Shown one piece after another: positions 8,780-16,992 of a stretch of 64,000 nucleotides of DNA (within the stretch, counting starts at the first letter, position 1; every line of letters starts with the position of its first letter). Source of the stretch: an uncultured Prevotella sp. (GTDB lineage: Bacteria > Bacteroidota > Bacteroidia > Bacteroidales > Bacteroidaceae); the NCBI GenBank assembly GCA_900771975.1, contig CAAGPV010000078.1, positions 1 to 64,000 of the forward strand. Reading direction: 5' to 3'. Under the pieces are notes generated by a model. It made no database searches, was not told the origin of the DNA, and saw only the letters and a program-made list of their open reading frames with translations. The position numbers and the translations under genes were made by a program.

Positions 8780-10176
8780 AACGAGAAGTCAAACTGTAGT
8801 CCTCCAATCGGTCTGTTGCACACGCTGATTGTTCCTCCATGTAGCAAAACGGCATTTTTTACGATAGCAAGACCAAGTCCTGTCCCTCCCATTTTACGGC
8901 TACGGCCCTTGTCAACGCGATAGAAGCGTTCAAACAGTCGTGTCAAGTGCTCTTGTGGTACGCCTATGCCATTGTCTTGAAAGCAGAAGAACCATCGGTC
9001 TGTGTCTTCTTTTGCTGTTACGGTGATGCTCGTGCCTTCTCCTGCATAGGCAATGGCGTTGTCGGTGAGGTTTCTGAATACGCTATAGATCAACGACTGG
9101 TTGCCTCTAATGCGTATGTTGGCAGGCAAACGGTTTTCAAATGTCATTTTTTTCTGCTCTAATTGAAGGGCTGTTTCCCGTTCTATGTTTTCCACTGTGG
9201 CAGAAATGTCCACTTGGTTGAAGTCCATGAAGTCGCGTGCATCGTCCATTCTGTTCAAGGTAGAAATGTCTTGCAGTAGAGAAGTGAGTCGTTGGCATTG
9301 TGCATACGAGCGTTTTAGAAACAATTCGCGGCTTTTCTCCTCTATATTTGGGTTGTCGAGGATGGTTTCAACATATCCCTGTATGCTGGCAACAGGCGTC
9401 TTCAGTTCGTGGGCAATGTTTTGTGTGAGTTGGTGCTTCAAGATGCTTTGCTCTTTGCGGGTCTTTTCCAGCCGTCGGTATATCTTTATGATGCGTTCGG
9501 CAATCTCGCCCAATTCGTCATCGGGAAATCCGAGAAGGTCATCGGTGTCTAGACTCTCGTTGTTGGCGGCTCTTCGGGCAAATATGCGCAACTTAGCAAT
9601 GTTGTCTCCCAGCCGTTTGGTAAATCTGTATAGAACCACCGTTAGGATGATAATGGCCACAAGGGCAAACCAAATGTAATGTTGGTCGGCTTGCAGCGAC
9701 CGTGCCAAATCGCTATTGTAGGGGAGGGCGCTTCTTATAATCAAGTGATTGTCCGGAAAATGTGTGGCTGAATAGAAAAAATCGCCTTTTAGCGTTCGGC
9801 TATTTCTGTCTATATCATAGCCCGAACCATGCAGAAGGGCATCGTGCACCTCTTTGCGGCTGGCATGGTTGCTAAAGTTTTTGTAGTCTTTGCGCAGGTT
9901 GTCAAATATGACGTGTCCCTGCTCGTCGATAATGGTCACACGTAGTGAGGGCAGGTTGTGTTCTTTTACAAATTGAGAGAGCGCTTTTTCCGAATTCCCC
10001 GTGTAGGTGATGGCTTCGTACATGCGCTGGTTATAGTCTTGCAAGCGCATATTTAGCGTGTCTATCTTGTATTCTTTTTCGCGTCGTTGCTGAAAAACAA
10101 TGAAAGCTACTGCAAAAACAAGAAATATGGAAAGTACGGTTAAGTAGAGTTTTTTGCCTATTGTAACTCTTTTCAT
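8770..10176 (-). CDS. Sensor histidine kinase, PhoR-like
   Basis: Membrane sensor kinase of a two-component system. The 468-residue protein has a first membrane helix near residues 9-28, an extracytoplasmic sensor domain to about 165, a second helix near 168-184, a linker that may be a degenerate HAMP, the HisKA box with phospho-accepting His256 in NIAHELKTPVAS, and the HATPase domain (N box NLTDNAIAY, G1 DNGIGV, F box FERFYRVD, G2 GGTGLGLAIV). The response regulator gene is 14 bases upstream in the same direction, so both form an operon. The signal sensed is unknown; phosphate sensing should not be assumed from the PhoR-like layout. Confidence 0.93.
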   Translation of the reverse strand: MKRVTIGKKLYLTVLSIFLVFAVAFIVFQQRREKEYKIDTLNMRLQDYNQRMYEAITYTGNSEKALSQFVKEHNLPSLRVTIIDEQGHVIFDNLRKDYKNFSNHASRKEVHDALLHGSGYDIDRNSRTLKGDFFYSATHFPDNHLIIRSALPYNSDLARSLQADQHYIWFALVAIIILTVVLYRFTKRLGDNIAKLRIFARRAANNESLDTDDLLGFPDDELGEIAERIIKIYRRLEKTRKEQSILKHQLTQNIAHELKTPVASIQGYVETILDNPNIEEKSRELFLKRSYAQCQRLTSLLQDISTLNRMDDARDFMDFNQVDISATVENIERETALQLEQKKMTFENRLPANIRIRGNQSLIYSVFRNLTDNAIAYAGEGTSITVTAKEDTDRWFFCFQDNGIGVPQEHLTRLFERFYRVDKGRSRKMGGTGLGLAIVKNAVLLHGGTISVCNRPIGGLQFDFSLKK

Positions 10177-10190
10177 CTGCCAATGGATTT

Positions 10191-10883
10191 TTAAGCGTCA
10201 AAATAATATCCGAAGCCCAAGCGTGTAACGATGCATTTCGAAAAACGCCCTATCTTCTTTCTGACGCGTGTAATGTTAACATCAATGGTGCGGTCGAGCA
10301 CCAATACATCTTTCGGCCAAATGCGATCGATGAGTTCTTGACGGCTGAAAACGCGTCCGCGTTCTTTTAGCAACAACTCCAGTATTTCGAATTCTGTTTT
10401 GGTGAAGGGGATATTTTCCCCATCGATTGAGACAAGTTTCTTGCTGAGATTGAGTTCCAACCCTTGATAATGAATGGTCTTTTGCGCATTGGCGTCCTTG
10501 TCGTCGTTGGCACGGCGCAACACCGCCCTTATCCGCACAAGTACTTCACGAATGCTGAATGGTTTGGAAATGTAGTCGTCGGCTCCCAGATTGAATCCTG
10601 TTACGGTGTCGTTCTCTGTGTCGCGGGCTGTAAGGAAGATGATTGGAATATCCTTTGTGGCGGAATCGCTTTTTAGCTGTTTGGCTAATGAAAAACCAGA
10701 CATACCGCCCATCATCACATCCAACAACAAAAGATTGAACGACGCAATGTCAAGTGTTTGGGCCTCCTCGGCTGAATTGGCGGTTGTCACTTGATAGCCT
10801 TCTGTCTCAAGGTTGAACTTCAGAATTTCACACAAGTCTTGTTCGTCATCAACCACTAAAATCTTAAAGTTTTTTTCTTCCAT
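10191..10883 (-). CDS. Response regulator, OmpR/PhoB family
   Basis: DNA-binding response regulator, partner of the downstream kinase. The 230-residue protein has a receiver domain with acidic pocket Asp12-Asp13, phospho-accepting Asp55 in LLLLDVMM and Lys107 in the SKPF motif, then a winged-helix domain (FTKTEFEILELLL; DVNITRVRKKIG). I use the ATG giving MEEKNFKILVVDDE; a GTG nine bases further upstream is the alternative. A TAACTTTG box at 10915-10908 would put transcription start about 20 bases before this ATG. Target genes cannot be read from the window. Confidence 0.94.
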   Translation of the reverse strand: MEEKNFKILVVDDEQDLCEILKFNLETEGYQVTTANSAEEAQTLDIASFNLLLLDVMMGGMSGFSLAKQLKSDSATKDIPIIFLTARDTENDTVTGFNLGADDYISKPFSIREVLVRIRAVLRRANDDKDANAQKTIHYQGLELNLSKKLVSIDGENIPFTKTEFEILELLLKERGRVFSRQELIDRIWPKDVLVLDRTIDVNITRVRKKIGRFSKCIVTRLGFGYYFDA

Positions 10884-10907
10884 ATCTTCCACTTCTGTTT
10901 ATGTTGG

Positions 10908-10915
10908 CAAAGTTA
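10908..10915 (-). promoter_or_regulatory. -7 promoter box of the two-component operon
   Basis: TAACTTTG on the minus strand matches TAnnTTTG exactly; no good TTTG is seen at the -33 spacing. The box lies 24 bases before the chosen ATG. Confidence 0.5.
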
Positions 10916-11012
10916 CGGCAACTGTTCTTCATGCCTGTGACAATGATGTTACAATGTCGTTAAATTTGCCATATGGCCGCTATTTGTTTGCAACTGTTAA
11001 GGTGACGTTTTT

Positions 11013-11960
11013 TTATAGTGGATATTCGTCAAAAGCGTATAGGGCTGTAGAGAGATAACGCTCGCCGGTGTCTGGCAACAAAACCACTATTTTTTTCTCT
11101 TTATTTTCCGGTTGTTGGGCTAAAAGTGTAGCAGCATAGACTGCGGCTCCTGAGCTAATGCCAACCAAAAGCCCTTCTTGTTGGGCCAGTTGGCGACTTG
11201 TCAGGAAGGCGGCATCGTTTTCTACGTCTATCACTTCGTCTATGACGCTGGCATCATAGGTCTTAGGGACGAATCCGGCCCCTATACCTTGTATCTTGTG
11301 GGGGCCACTTGTGCCGCCGTTAAGCACAGGACTGGTGGCGGGTTCCACTGCCACAACTTTTGTTTTTGGGTTCTGCTCTTTTAAGTAGCGGCCTACTCCG
11401 GAGATTGTACCGCCGGTTCCCACGCCTCCAACAAATATGTCGATTGCTCCATCTGTGTCTTGCCAAATTTCCGGTCCGGTTGTTTCATAGTGTCGTTGGG
11501 GATTTGCTGGATTCTCAAACTGTTGCAGGATAACTGCACCAGGGGTGTTGTCGCGCAGTTCCTCGGCTTTTTTGATGGCTCCCGGCATACCCGCCTTTCC
11601 ATCGGTAAGAACAACCTTCGCCCCATAGGCTTTGACAAGGTTGCGTCGTTCCACGCTCATCGTTTCTGGCATGGTGAGTATGAGGCGATAGCCTTTTACT
11701 GCTGCAACAAGAGCAAGTCCGACTCCCGTATTTCCGCTTGTGGGTTCGATAATGGTTGCACCAGGTTTTATGCGCCCTGTTTTCTCTGCATCTTCTATCA
11801 TGGAGAGAGCGATACGGTCTTTTACACTACCTCCTGGATTGAAAAATTCTACTTTTGCAATGATTGGTGTCTGTAAACTCTTGTTTGCAGAGTACTTGCT
11901 GAGTTCTAAAAGTGGTGTGTGACCGATGAGATCGGTCAACTTTTTGGCGATTTTCCCCAT
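11013..11960 (-). CDS. cysK: Cysteine synthase A
   Basis: PLP-dependent O-acetylserine sulfhydrylase that makes cysteine from O-acetylserine and sulfide. The 315-residue length is standard. Visible features are the PLP lysine Lys47 in NPGGSVKDR, the substrate loop PTSGNTG at residues 73-79, the phosphate-binding GGVGTGGT loop and the C-terminal GISSGAA motif. It lies 81 bases downstream of metY on the same strand with a hairpin between them, so it is either separately transcribed or expressed by read-through. Pairing with metY suggests a small sulfur-assimilation locus. Confidence 0.96.
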   Translation of the reverse strand: MGKIAKKLTDLIGHTPLLELSKYSANKSLQTPIIAKVEFFNPGGSVKDRIALSMIEDAEKTGRIKPGATIIEPTSGNTGVGLALVAAVKGYRLILTMPETMSVERRNLVKAYGAKVVLTDGKAGMPGAIKKAEELRDNTPGAVILQQFENPANPQRHYETTGPEIWQDTDGAIDIFVGGVGTGGTISGVGRYLKEQNPKTKVVAVEPATSPVLNGGTSGPHKIQGIGAGFVPKTYDASVIDEVIDVENDAAFLTSRQLAQQEGLLVGISSGAAVYAATLLAQQPENKEKKIVVLLPDTGERYLSTALYAFDEYPL

Positions 11961-11994
11961 GGTAAATATTCCTTTCTATGCTATATTTCAAATT

Positions 11995-12032
11995 AAGCCT
12001 ATTATTCCCTAGCAATAGGGAACAATAGGCTT
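11995..12032 (-). terminator. Hairpin between metY and cysK
   Basis: An imperfect inverted repeat, AAGCCTATT plus TTCCCTA paired with TAGGGAA plus AATAGGCTT, sits ten bases after the metY stop. The following bases on the minus strand are AT-rich without a clean T-run, so it may be a partial terminator between metY and cysK. Confidence 0.6.
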
Positions 12033-12041
12033 GTAAAAGAA

Positions 12042-13334
12042 TTAATCGACGTATGTGAATGCTTCTTCAAGCGCATCAATAAGGTCTTCCACGTTTTCCG
12101 TTCCAATGCTGAGACGGATTGTGGATGGATAAATGTGCTGCTCCTCCAGCTCTTTTGGACTGAGCTGAGAGTGAGTTGTTGTTGCCGGATGGATAACCAA
12201 CGACTTTACGTCGGCCACATTGGCTAACAACGAGAAGATGCGAAGGTGGTCAATGAACGCCCAGGCCTCTTTCTCTCCTCCTTTAATGTCGAAAGTGAAG
12301 ATGCTTCCGCCTCCGTTGGGGAAGAGGCGTTGGTAGAGCTCATGATCCGGATGAGTGGGGAGTGAGGGGTGGTTAACTCTTGCCACTTTAGGGTGCTTTG
12401 CCAAATACTCTACAATGCGTTTGGTGTTGTAGCTATGGCGTTCCACTCTGAGCGACAGTGTCTCAAGCCCCTGCAAGAGTATCCATGCGTTAAACGGGCT
12501 AATGGCTGCACCAGTGTCGCGGAGGAGTACGGCGCGAATGCGAGTGACAAATGCTGCTGGACCTGCAACATCGGCAAATACTGCTCCATGGTAAGATAGC
12601 TCCGGCTTGGCTATCGATGGATATTTGTCGGCATTGGCTTTCCAGTCAAACTTTCCTCCGTCAACGATAACGCCACCAAGAGAGCTTCCATGACCTCCGA
12701 TGAACTTGGTGGCAGAGTGTACCACGACGTCTGCTCCATGTTCAATGGGGCGAATGAGATAAGGTGTTCCAAACGTATTGTCAACAATGACAATGGTGTT
12801 GTGCTTGTGGGCAATTTCGCTGATGCGGTCAATGTCGGTTACCGAAGCGTTTGGATTGCCGAAGGTTTCTATAACAACGGCTTTTGTGTTGGGACGGAAT
12901 GCTGCATCCACTTCGTCAAAGTTGGATGGGTCTACAATGGTAGTTTCCACTCCTTGTGTGCTGAGCGTATGCTCGATGAGGTTGAAAGTGCCTCCATACA
13001 GGTTGTTGGCAGCAATGATGTGGTCTCCGTTACGGGCTACGTTCTCGATGGCGTAAGTGACGGCTGCCGCTCCTGAGGCTACTGCGAGTCCTGCTACTCC
13101 GCCTTCAAGCGCTGCTACACGATCTTCAAAAACCCCTTGGGTGCTATTAGTCAAACGCCCATAAATATTGCCTGCATCACGAAGGCCAAAGCGGTCGGCT
13201 GCATGCTGGGAATTGTGAAAAACGTAAGAAGTTGTTTGGTAGATTGGAACCGCGCGTGAATCGGTTACGGGGTCTGCATGTTCTTGTCCTACATGCAACT
13301 GTAAGGTCTCGAAGTGGTACTTCTGATTACTCAT
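12042..13334 (-). CDS. metY: O-acetylhomoserine sulfhydrylase
   Basis: PLP enzyme of the Cys/Met metabolism family that converts O-acetylhomoserine and sulfide to homocysteine, the direct sulfhydrylation route to methionine. The 430-residue length fits MetY rather than the roughly 380-residue cystathionine enzymes. The PLP lysine is Lys210 in HSATKFIGGHG; ASGAAA and NTFGTPYLI are family motifs, as is the start FETLQLHVGQEHADP. A strong promoter and a leader of about 115 bases with a GC-rich stem precede the gene, and a hairpin separates it from cysK. Confidence 0.95.
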   Translation of the reverse strand: MSNQKYHFETLQLHVGQEHADPVTDSRAVPIYQTTSYVFHNSQHAADRFGLRDAGNIYGRLTNSTQGVFEDRVAALEGGVAGLAVASGAAAVTYAIENVARNGDHIIAANNLYGGTFNLIEHTLSTQGVETTIVDPSNFDEVDAAFRPNTKAVVIETFGNPNASVTDIDRISEIAHKHNTIVIVDNTFGTPYLIRPIEHGADVVVHSATKFIGGHGSSLGGVIVDGGKFDWKANADKYPSIAKPELSYHGAVFADVAGPAAFVTRIRAVLLRDTGAAISPFNAWILLQGLETLSLRVERHSYNTKRIVEYLAKHPKVARVNHPSLPTHPDHELYQRLFPNGGGSIFTFDIKGGEKEAWAFIDHLRIFSLLANVADVKSLVIHPATTTHSQLSPKELEEQHIYPSTIRLSIGTENVEDLIDALEEAFTYVD

Positions 13335-13344
13335 AGTTTTGTGT

Positions 13345-13448
13345 CCTTTCTGTTTTGTGCGACTCCTCTGTGGGCCCTAATGAGAGGTCAGTGGAGCTGC
13401 GGTTAATACATTTATTGATATTATTAAAAGCTGTCTACTTGACTATGA
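13345..13448 (-). promoter_or_regulatory. Structured metY leader
   Basis: The predicted untranslated leader of metY contains a compact GC-rich element at about 13358-13403 in otherwise AT-rich DNA: CCTCT and AGAGG arms plus CTCC and GGAG arms that partly compete. This could be a folding switch or a simple hairpin. It does not match the SAM riboswitch consensus sequences I know. An AGAAAGGA ribosome-binding site lies just before the ATG. Confidence 0.4.
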
Positions 13449-13453
13449 CACTG

Positions 13454-13484
13454 CAAAGCTACGGATAATAATTGGAATGGCAAG
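13454..13484 (-). promoter_or_regulatory. Promoter of metY
   Basis: On the minus strand CTTG (13484-13481), a 19-base spacer and TAGCTTTG (13461-13454) fit the Bacteroidota consensus with one mismatch in the -33 box. Confidence 0.6.
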
Positions 13485-13602
13485 CCTTTAGAACAATTTT
13501 TTTTTGCATTTATTAAAAATTTTCTGTGACTTATTTCTGCTATTTTGACACATTTATTTTTGGAAAATCATTAAATTTGTGACTAATAAAGACTTTATAG
13601 CT

Positions 13603-14424
13603 ATGCAGAAATATGCCGATTACATAGAGCAGATTGAAATAGAATCGCTTTGGGGTGGACGTAAACACATTGTGTGGAATCTCGACAGAAAGGTAAATAT
13701 CCTTAGCGGAATCAACGGAGTGGGGAAGTCTACTATATTAAATAAGGTGGTAAAAGGCCTTTCCCAAGGGGGCGAGTTTCCTTCTCACCTGCTTAAGGGT
13801 GTTCATTTACAGGTCTTTCCTGCCGATGCCAAATGGATAAAGTTTGACATCATCCGCTCTTTCGACCGGCCTCTAATCAATTCGGAAGCCATTAACAAAT
13901 TAGACTTGAGCCTGGCCACAGAACTTGATTGGCAGTTGTTTCAGCTTCAGCGCAAATATTTGGACTATCAAGTCAACGTGGGCAACCGTATCATTGCCGC
14001 TTTGCAATCGGGAACGTCCGATGCTGCTAAACGGGCTCAGGCGCTCTCCGAACCCAAAAAGCGTTTCCAGGACCTTATAGACGACTTGTTTCAGGAAACG
14101 GGTAAGAAGATTGTCCGGACTGAAAATGAAATCCGTTTTTCGCAACTTGGCGAGACGTTGTACCCTTACCAACTGTCGAGTGGCGAGAAGCAAATTCTGG
14201 TGATTCTCTTAACGGTGCTGGTTGAGGACCAGCAAAACTATGTTTTGTTTATGGATGAGCCGGAGGTGAGCCTGCATGTGGAATGGCAGAGCAGGTTGAT
14301 TGACCTTATTCTGGATCTCAATCCGAATGTGCAAATCATCCTGACAACCCATTCTCCCGCTGTCATCCAAAACGGTTGGATAGACAAGGTGACAGAAGTT
14401 TCGGAAATTACAGACCCTAAATAA
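13603..14424 (+). CDS. AAA ATPase of ABC/OLD type
   Basis: Stand-alone ABC/SMC-like ATPase of 273 residues. Walker A is GINGVGKST at residues 36-44, the signature motif LSSGEKQ at 191-197, Walker B LFMDEPE near 215-221 with the D-loop after it, and the switch histidine in TTHSP at 248-252. The short helical insert between about 100 and 170 is much smaller than an SMC coiled coil. An upstream GTG at 13579 is possible but lies inside a TAAATTTG -7 box (13572-13579), so I use the ATG at 13603. The next gene, 9 bases on, encodes a DUF4435 protein; ATPase plus DUF4435/TOPRIM pairs include the PARIS anti-phage system and the OLD nucleases. Function here is inferred only. Confidence 0.85.
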   Translation: MQKYADYIEQIEIESLWGGRKHIVWNLDRKVNILSGINGVGKSTILNKVVKGLSQGGEFPSHLLKGVHLQVFPADAKWIKFDIIRSFDRPLINSEAINKLDLSLATELDWQLFQLQRKYLDYQVNVGNRIIAALQSGTSDAAKRAQALSEPKKRFQDLIDDLFQETGKKIVRTENEIRFSQLGETLYPYQLSSGEKQILVILLTVLVEDQQNYVLFMDEPEVSLHVEWQSRLIDLILDLNPNVQIILTTHSPAVIQNGWIDKVTEVSEITDPK

Positions 14425-14433
14425 CCTGTTGTT

Positions 14434-15471
14434 ATGAGTTCGCGGTTGATAGACAACCTTTCGTCCGACTATATACAAGCTGCCAACAGACTACGCGGGC
14501 GGAATGCCCGCCAACGGATAGTGGCCTATGTGGAAAGCTATGACGATGTGTTCTTTTGGCGAACGGTACTGACTGGGTTTGAAGACCAAACCCATTATTT
14601 TGAGGTGATGCTTCCTTCGCACGAAAAATTGGGCAGAGGCAAGAAGGCGGTACTTATGAATTTGCTGAAGAAAAAGGTCGGACGGAATATGATTGCCTGT
14701 GTTGATGCCGATTACGACTATTTGCTGCAAGGAGCTACACCCATGTCACAAATGGTGTGCAACAATCCCTACGTCTTTCATACCTATGTCTATGCCATCG
14801 AAAACTTTCAGTGTTATGCACAAAGTCTTCATGACGTTTGTGTGGCCGTGACCCTCAACGACCATGCTTTGTTTGATTTTGAATCCTATCTTCACCGTTT
14901 TTCAAAAGCAATCTATCCTTTGTTTGTCTGGAGCGTCTTGTTCTACCGTAAAGGAAAGTATGCCCATTTCACGCTTTCCGATTTCAACCAAGCTATCGAA
15001 CTGGGACGCTTCTCTTTGGAACGCGCAGAAGAAAACCTTTTAAATGTGCAGCGGAAAGTGCAACGGAAAGTGAACTCTTTTGCTAAAGAATATGCCAAAG
15101 AAAAAACCGAATACCAGCAATTGTCCGACCAACTTGCTTCGCTGGGAGTGACACCCGAAACCACCTATTTATATATTCAGGGACACCATCTTTTTGACGG
15201 TGTGGTGGTGCCCATGATGGAAAAGGTTTGTGAGCGGTTGGTTCGTGAGCGGGAACGTGAGATTTGTAGAACGGCCATTCATTCAACCCAACGTCGCAAC
15301 GAACTGTCTTGTTACGATCATAGCATCAGCGAAACCATATTGATGCTTCGACGTAATACGGGTTATAAACAGTCGCCGCCATTCCAGCGGTTGCAAGCCG
15401 ATATATCCCGTTTTATGGAATGGATACAACGTCCAAACACCGATGCAACATTGTCTCGGGAAACCCTTTAG
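14434..15471 (+). CDS. DUF4435 (TOPRIM-like) protein, partner of the AAA ATPase
   Basis: The 345-residue protein has the two acidic clusters expected of a TOPRIM-type nuclease fold: Glu34 in YVESYDD and Asp91-x-Asp93 in CVDADYDYL, with a third conserved-looking segment VYAIENFQCY. This matches the DUF4435 family, which includes AriB, the nuclease of the PARIS system. A charged, probably coiled-coil stretch spans about residues 195-235 (ERAEENLLNVQRKVQRKV). No signal peptide is seen. It follows the ATPase by 9 bases and must be co-transcribed. Whether it cuts nucleic acid is not shown by sequence alone. Confidence 0.8.
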   Translation: MSSRLIDNLSSDYIQAANRLRGRNARQRIVAYVESYDDVFFWRTVLTGFEDQTHYFEVMLPSHEKLGRGKKAVLMNLLKKKVGRNMIACVDADYDYLLQGATPMSQMVCNNPYVFHTYVYAIENFQCYAQSLHDVCVAVTLNDHALFDFESYLHRFSKAIYPLFVWSVLFYRKGKYAHFTLSDFNQAIELGRFSLERAEENLLNVQRKVQRKVNSFAKEYAKEKTEYQQLSDQLASLGVTPETTYLYIQGHHLFDGVVVPMMEKVCERLVREREREICRTAIHSTQRRNELSCYDHSISETILMLRRNTGYKQSPPFQRLQADISRFMEWIQRPNTDATLSRETL

Positions 15472-15532
15472 GACGGAGAATATACAGGCATTTGACCCTT
15501 ATGCAAGACCTGTAATTACATACTGAAGGCAA

Positions 15533-16990
15533 TCAGTTTTCTTTCCAAAACGTACGGGTGAAAAGCACCAAAACGGTGAATAACTCAAGACGCCCCACCA
15601 ACATCAGAAACGAGCAGAGCCATTTTGCAAATATAGGAAGTTCGTCCCACGACATTGTAGGCCCTATTTCCAATCCCAAAGTTGGCCCCACATTGCCTAA
15701 GCAACTTAATGTAATGGTGATGGAGTTAGTGTCGTCAATGCCTGCTGCTATCATTGTAAACGAGCAGATGAAAGCCAACAACAGGTATAATCCCAAGAAA
15801 CCCAGCAAGGTGACGCGTTTGGATTGAGGAACATTCACACCATCTATCTTCATAGGCAATACTGCGTTCGGATGTAAAATCTGCCGAAACTCGTTGCGGA
15901 TGACCTTTAACAACATCACGCCACGTATGCTCTTGATGCCTCCGGCGGTGGAACCGGAACAACCACCCACAAACATACAGATAGACAAAACTACCCATGT
16001 AACGCGGGGCCATTTGGCTGCATCATCGTTAAACAGGCCGGTTGTGGTAATGAACGAGACCACCTGAAAGGCGGAAGAGCGAAACGCATGTTCCAAATCA
16101 TAATGATTCCGGTAAATCAGTTCCACCATTATAAATAAAGTGGAAATGACTATTGTCATGATATAGAAGCGAAACTCCGAGTGTTGGAACATCTGTCGCA
16201 CTTTCCCTTTCACTACAGAGTAGTATAAAAAGGTGAAGTTGACGCCCGAAAGAAAACAAAACAAAATACAAACATAGTCTTCGGCGATGGAGTGGAACGA
16301 AAGAATGCTCCCGCCACTTGTGGCAAAACCTCCAGTGGCAGTACTGGTCATGGCATAGTTGAGCGCATCAAACCAGTTCATGCCACATAGCTTGTAGCTT
16401 GCCACACAGGCAATTGTCAATACCAAGTAGACAGTCCAAATCCACTTGGAGTTTGTGCTGAGGCGTGGATGGAGTTTGCTTTTGATAGGTCCGGTAGACT
16501 CTGCTGCAAATATTTTTACGCTACCTCCCACCAAAGAAGGAAGAATGGCGATGGTGAAGAACACGATGCCAAGGCCTCCAATCCATTGTGTGAGCGAACG
16601 CCAGAACAACAATTCCTTAGGAAGATATTCCGGATGGTCAAAAATGGAGGCTCCTGTAGTGGTGAACCCGCTCATCGTTTCAAAGAAAGCATTGGTGAAA
16701 GACAAGTCGGGACACGTGAAAAGAAAAGGCAATGTGCCAAAAAGGGAGTACAAAATCCAGATGACTGTAACCACAAAGTAGGCATCACGCCGTCCTAAAT
16801 TGTTATTGGCTTTGCGCCCGAACAAACGAAAGACGACACCTGTGCCAATTGTTATGAGGATGCTCCATAAGAATGCAGCCTTGTCTTGCCCATGGTAGCA
16901 AAGTCCAATGAGCATACAACACAACATCAACATTGCCTCCAAATAGAGTAAAGAACCAAATATTTTACTTATGATGCGTAGGTTCAACAT
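15533..16990 (-). CDS. trkH: Potassium transporter TrkH
   Basis: Inner-membrane K+ uptake channel subunit, gated by the cytosolic TrkA protein. The 485-residue protein is polytopic with four repeated membrane-pore-membrane units; pore loops with selectivity glycines are visible around TMSGFTTTGAS, TATGGFATSGG, SFITTTGLF and LGNVGPTLG. It lies 2 bases after trkA in a dxs-trkA-trkH operon. Length and pore motifs are typical of TrkH/KtrB. Confidence 0.95.
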   Translation of the reverse strand: MLNLRIISKIFGSLLYLEAMLMLCCMLIGLCYHGQDKAAFLWSILITIGTGVVFRLFGRKANNNLGRRDAYFVVTVIWILYSLFGTLPFLFTCPDLSFTNAFFETMSGFTTTGASIFDHPEYLPKELLFWRSLTQWIGGLGIVFFTIAILPSLVGGSVKIFAAESTGPIKSKLHPRLSTNSKWIWTVYLVLTIACVASYKLCGMNWFDALNYAMTSTATGGFATSGGSILSFHSIAEDYVCILFCFLSGVNFTFLYYSVVKGKVRQMFQHSEFRFYIMTIVISTLFIMVELIYRNHYDLEHAFRSSAFQVVSFITTTGLFNDDAAKWPRVTWVVLSICMFVGGCSGSTAGGIKSIRGVMLLKVIRNEFRQILHPNAVLPMKIDGVNVPQSKRVTLLGFLGLYLLLAFICSFTMIAAGIDDTNSITITLSCLGNVGPTLGLEIGPTMSWDELPIFAKWLCSFLMLVGRLELFTVLVLFTRTFWKEN

Positions 16991-16992
16991 AA

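Noticed and set aside
13345..13448. SAM-I or SAM-II riboswitch before metY
   Set aside because: The conserved core sequences of these classes, as I know them, are not visible; kept only as an unassigned structured leader.
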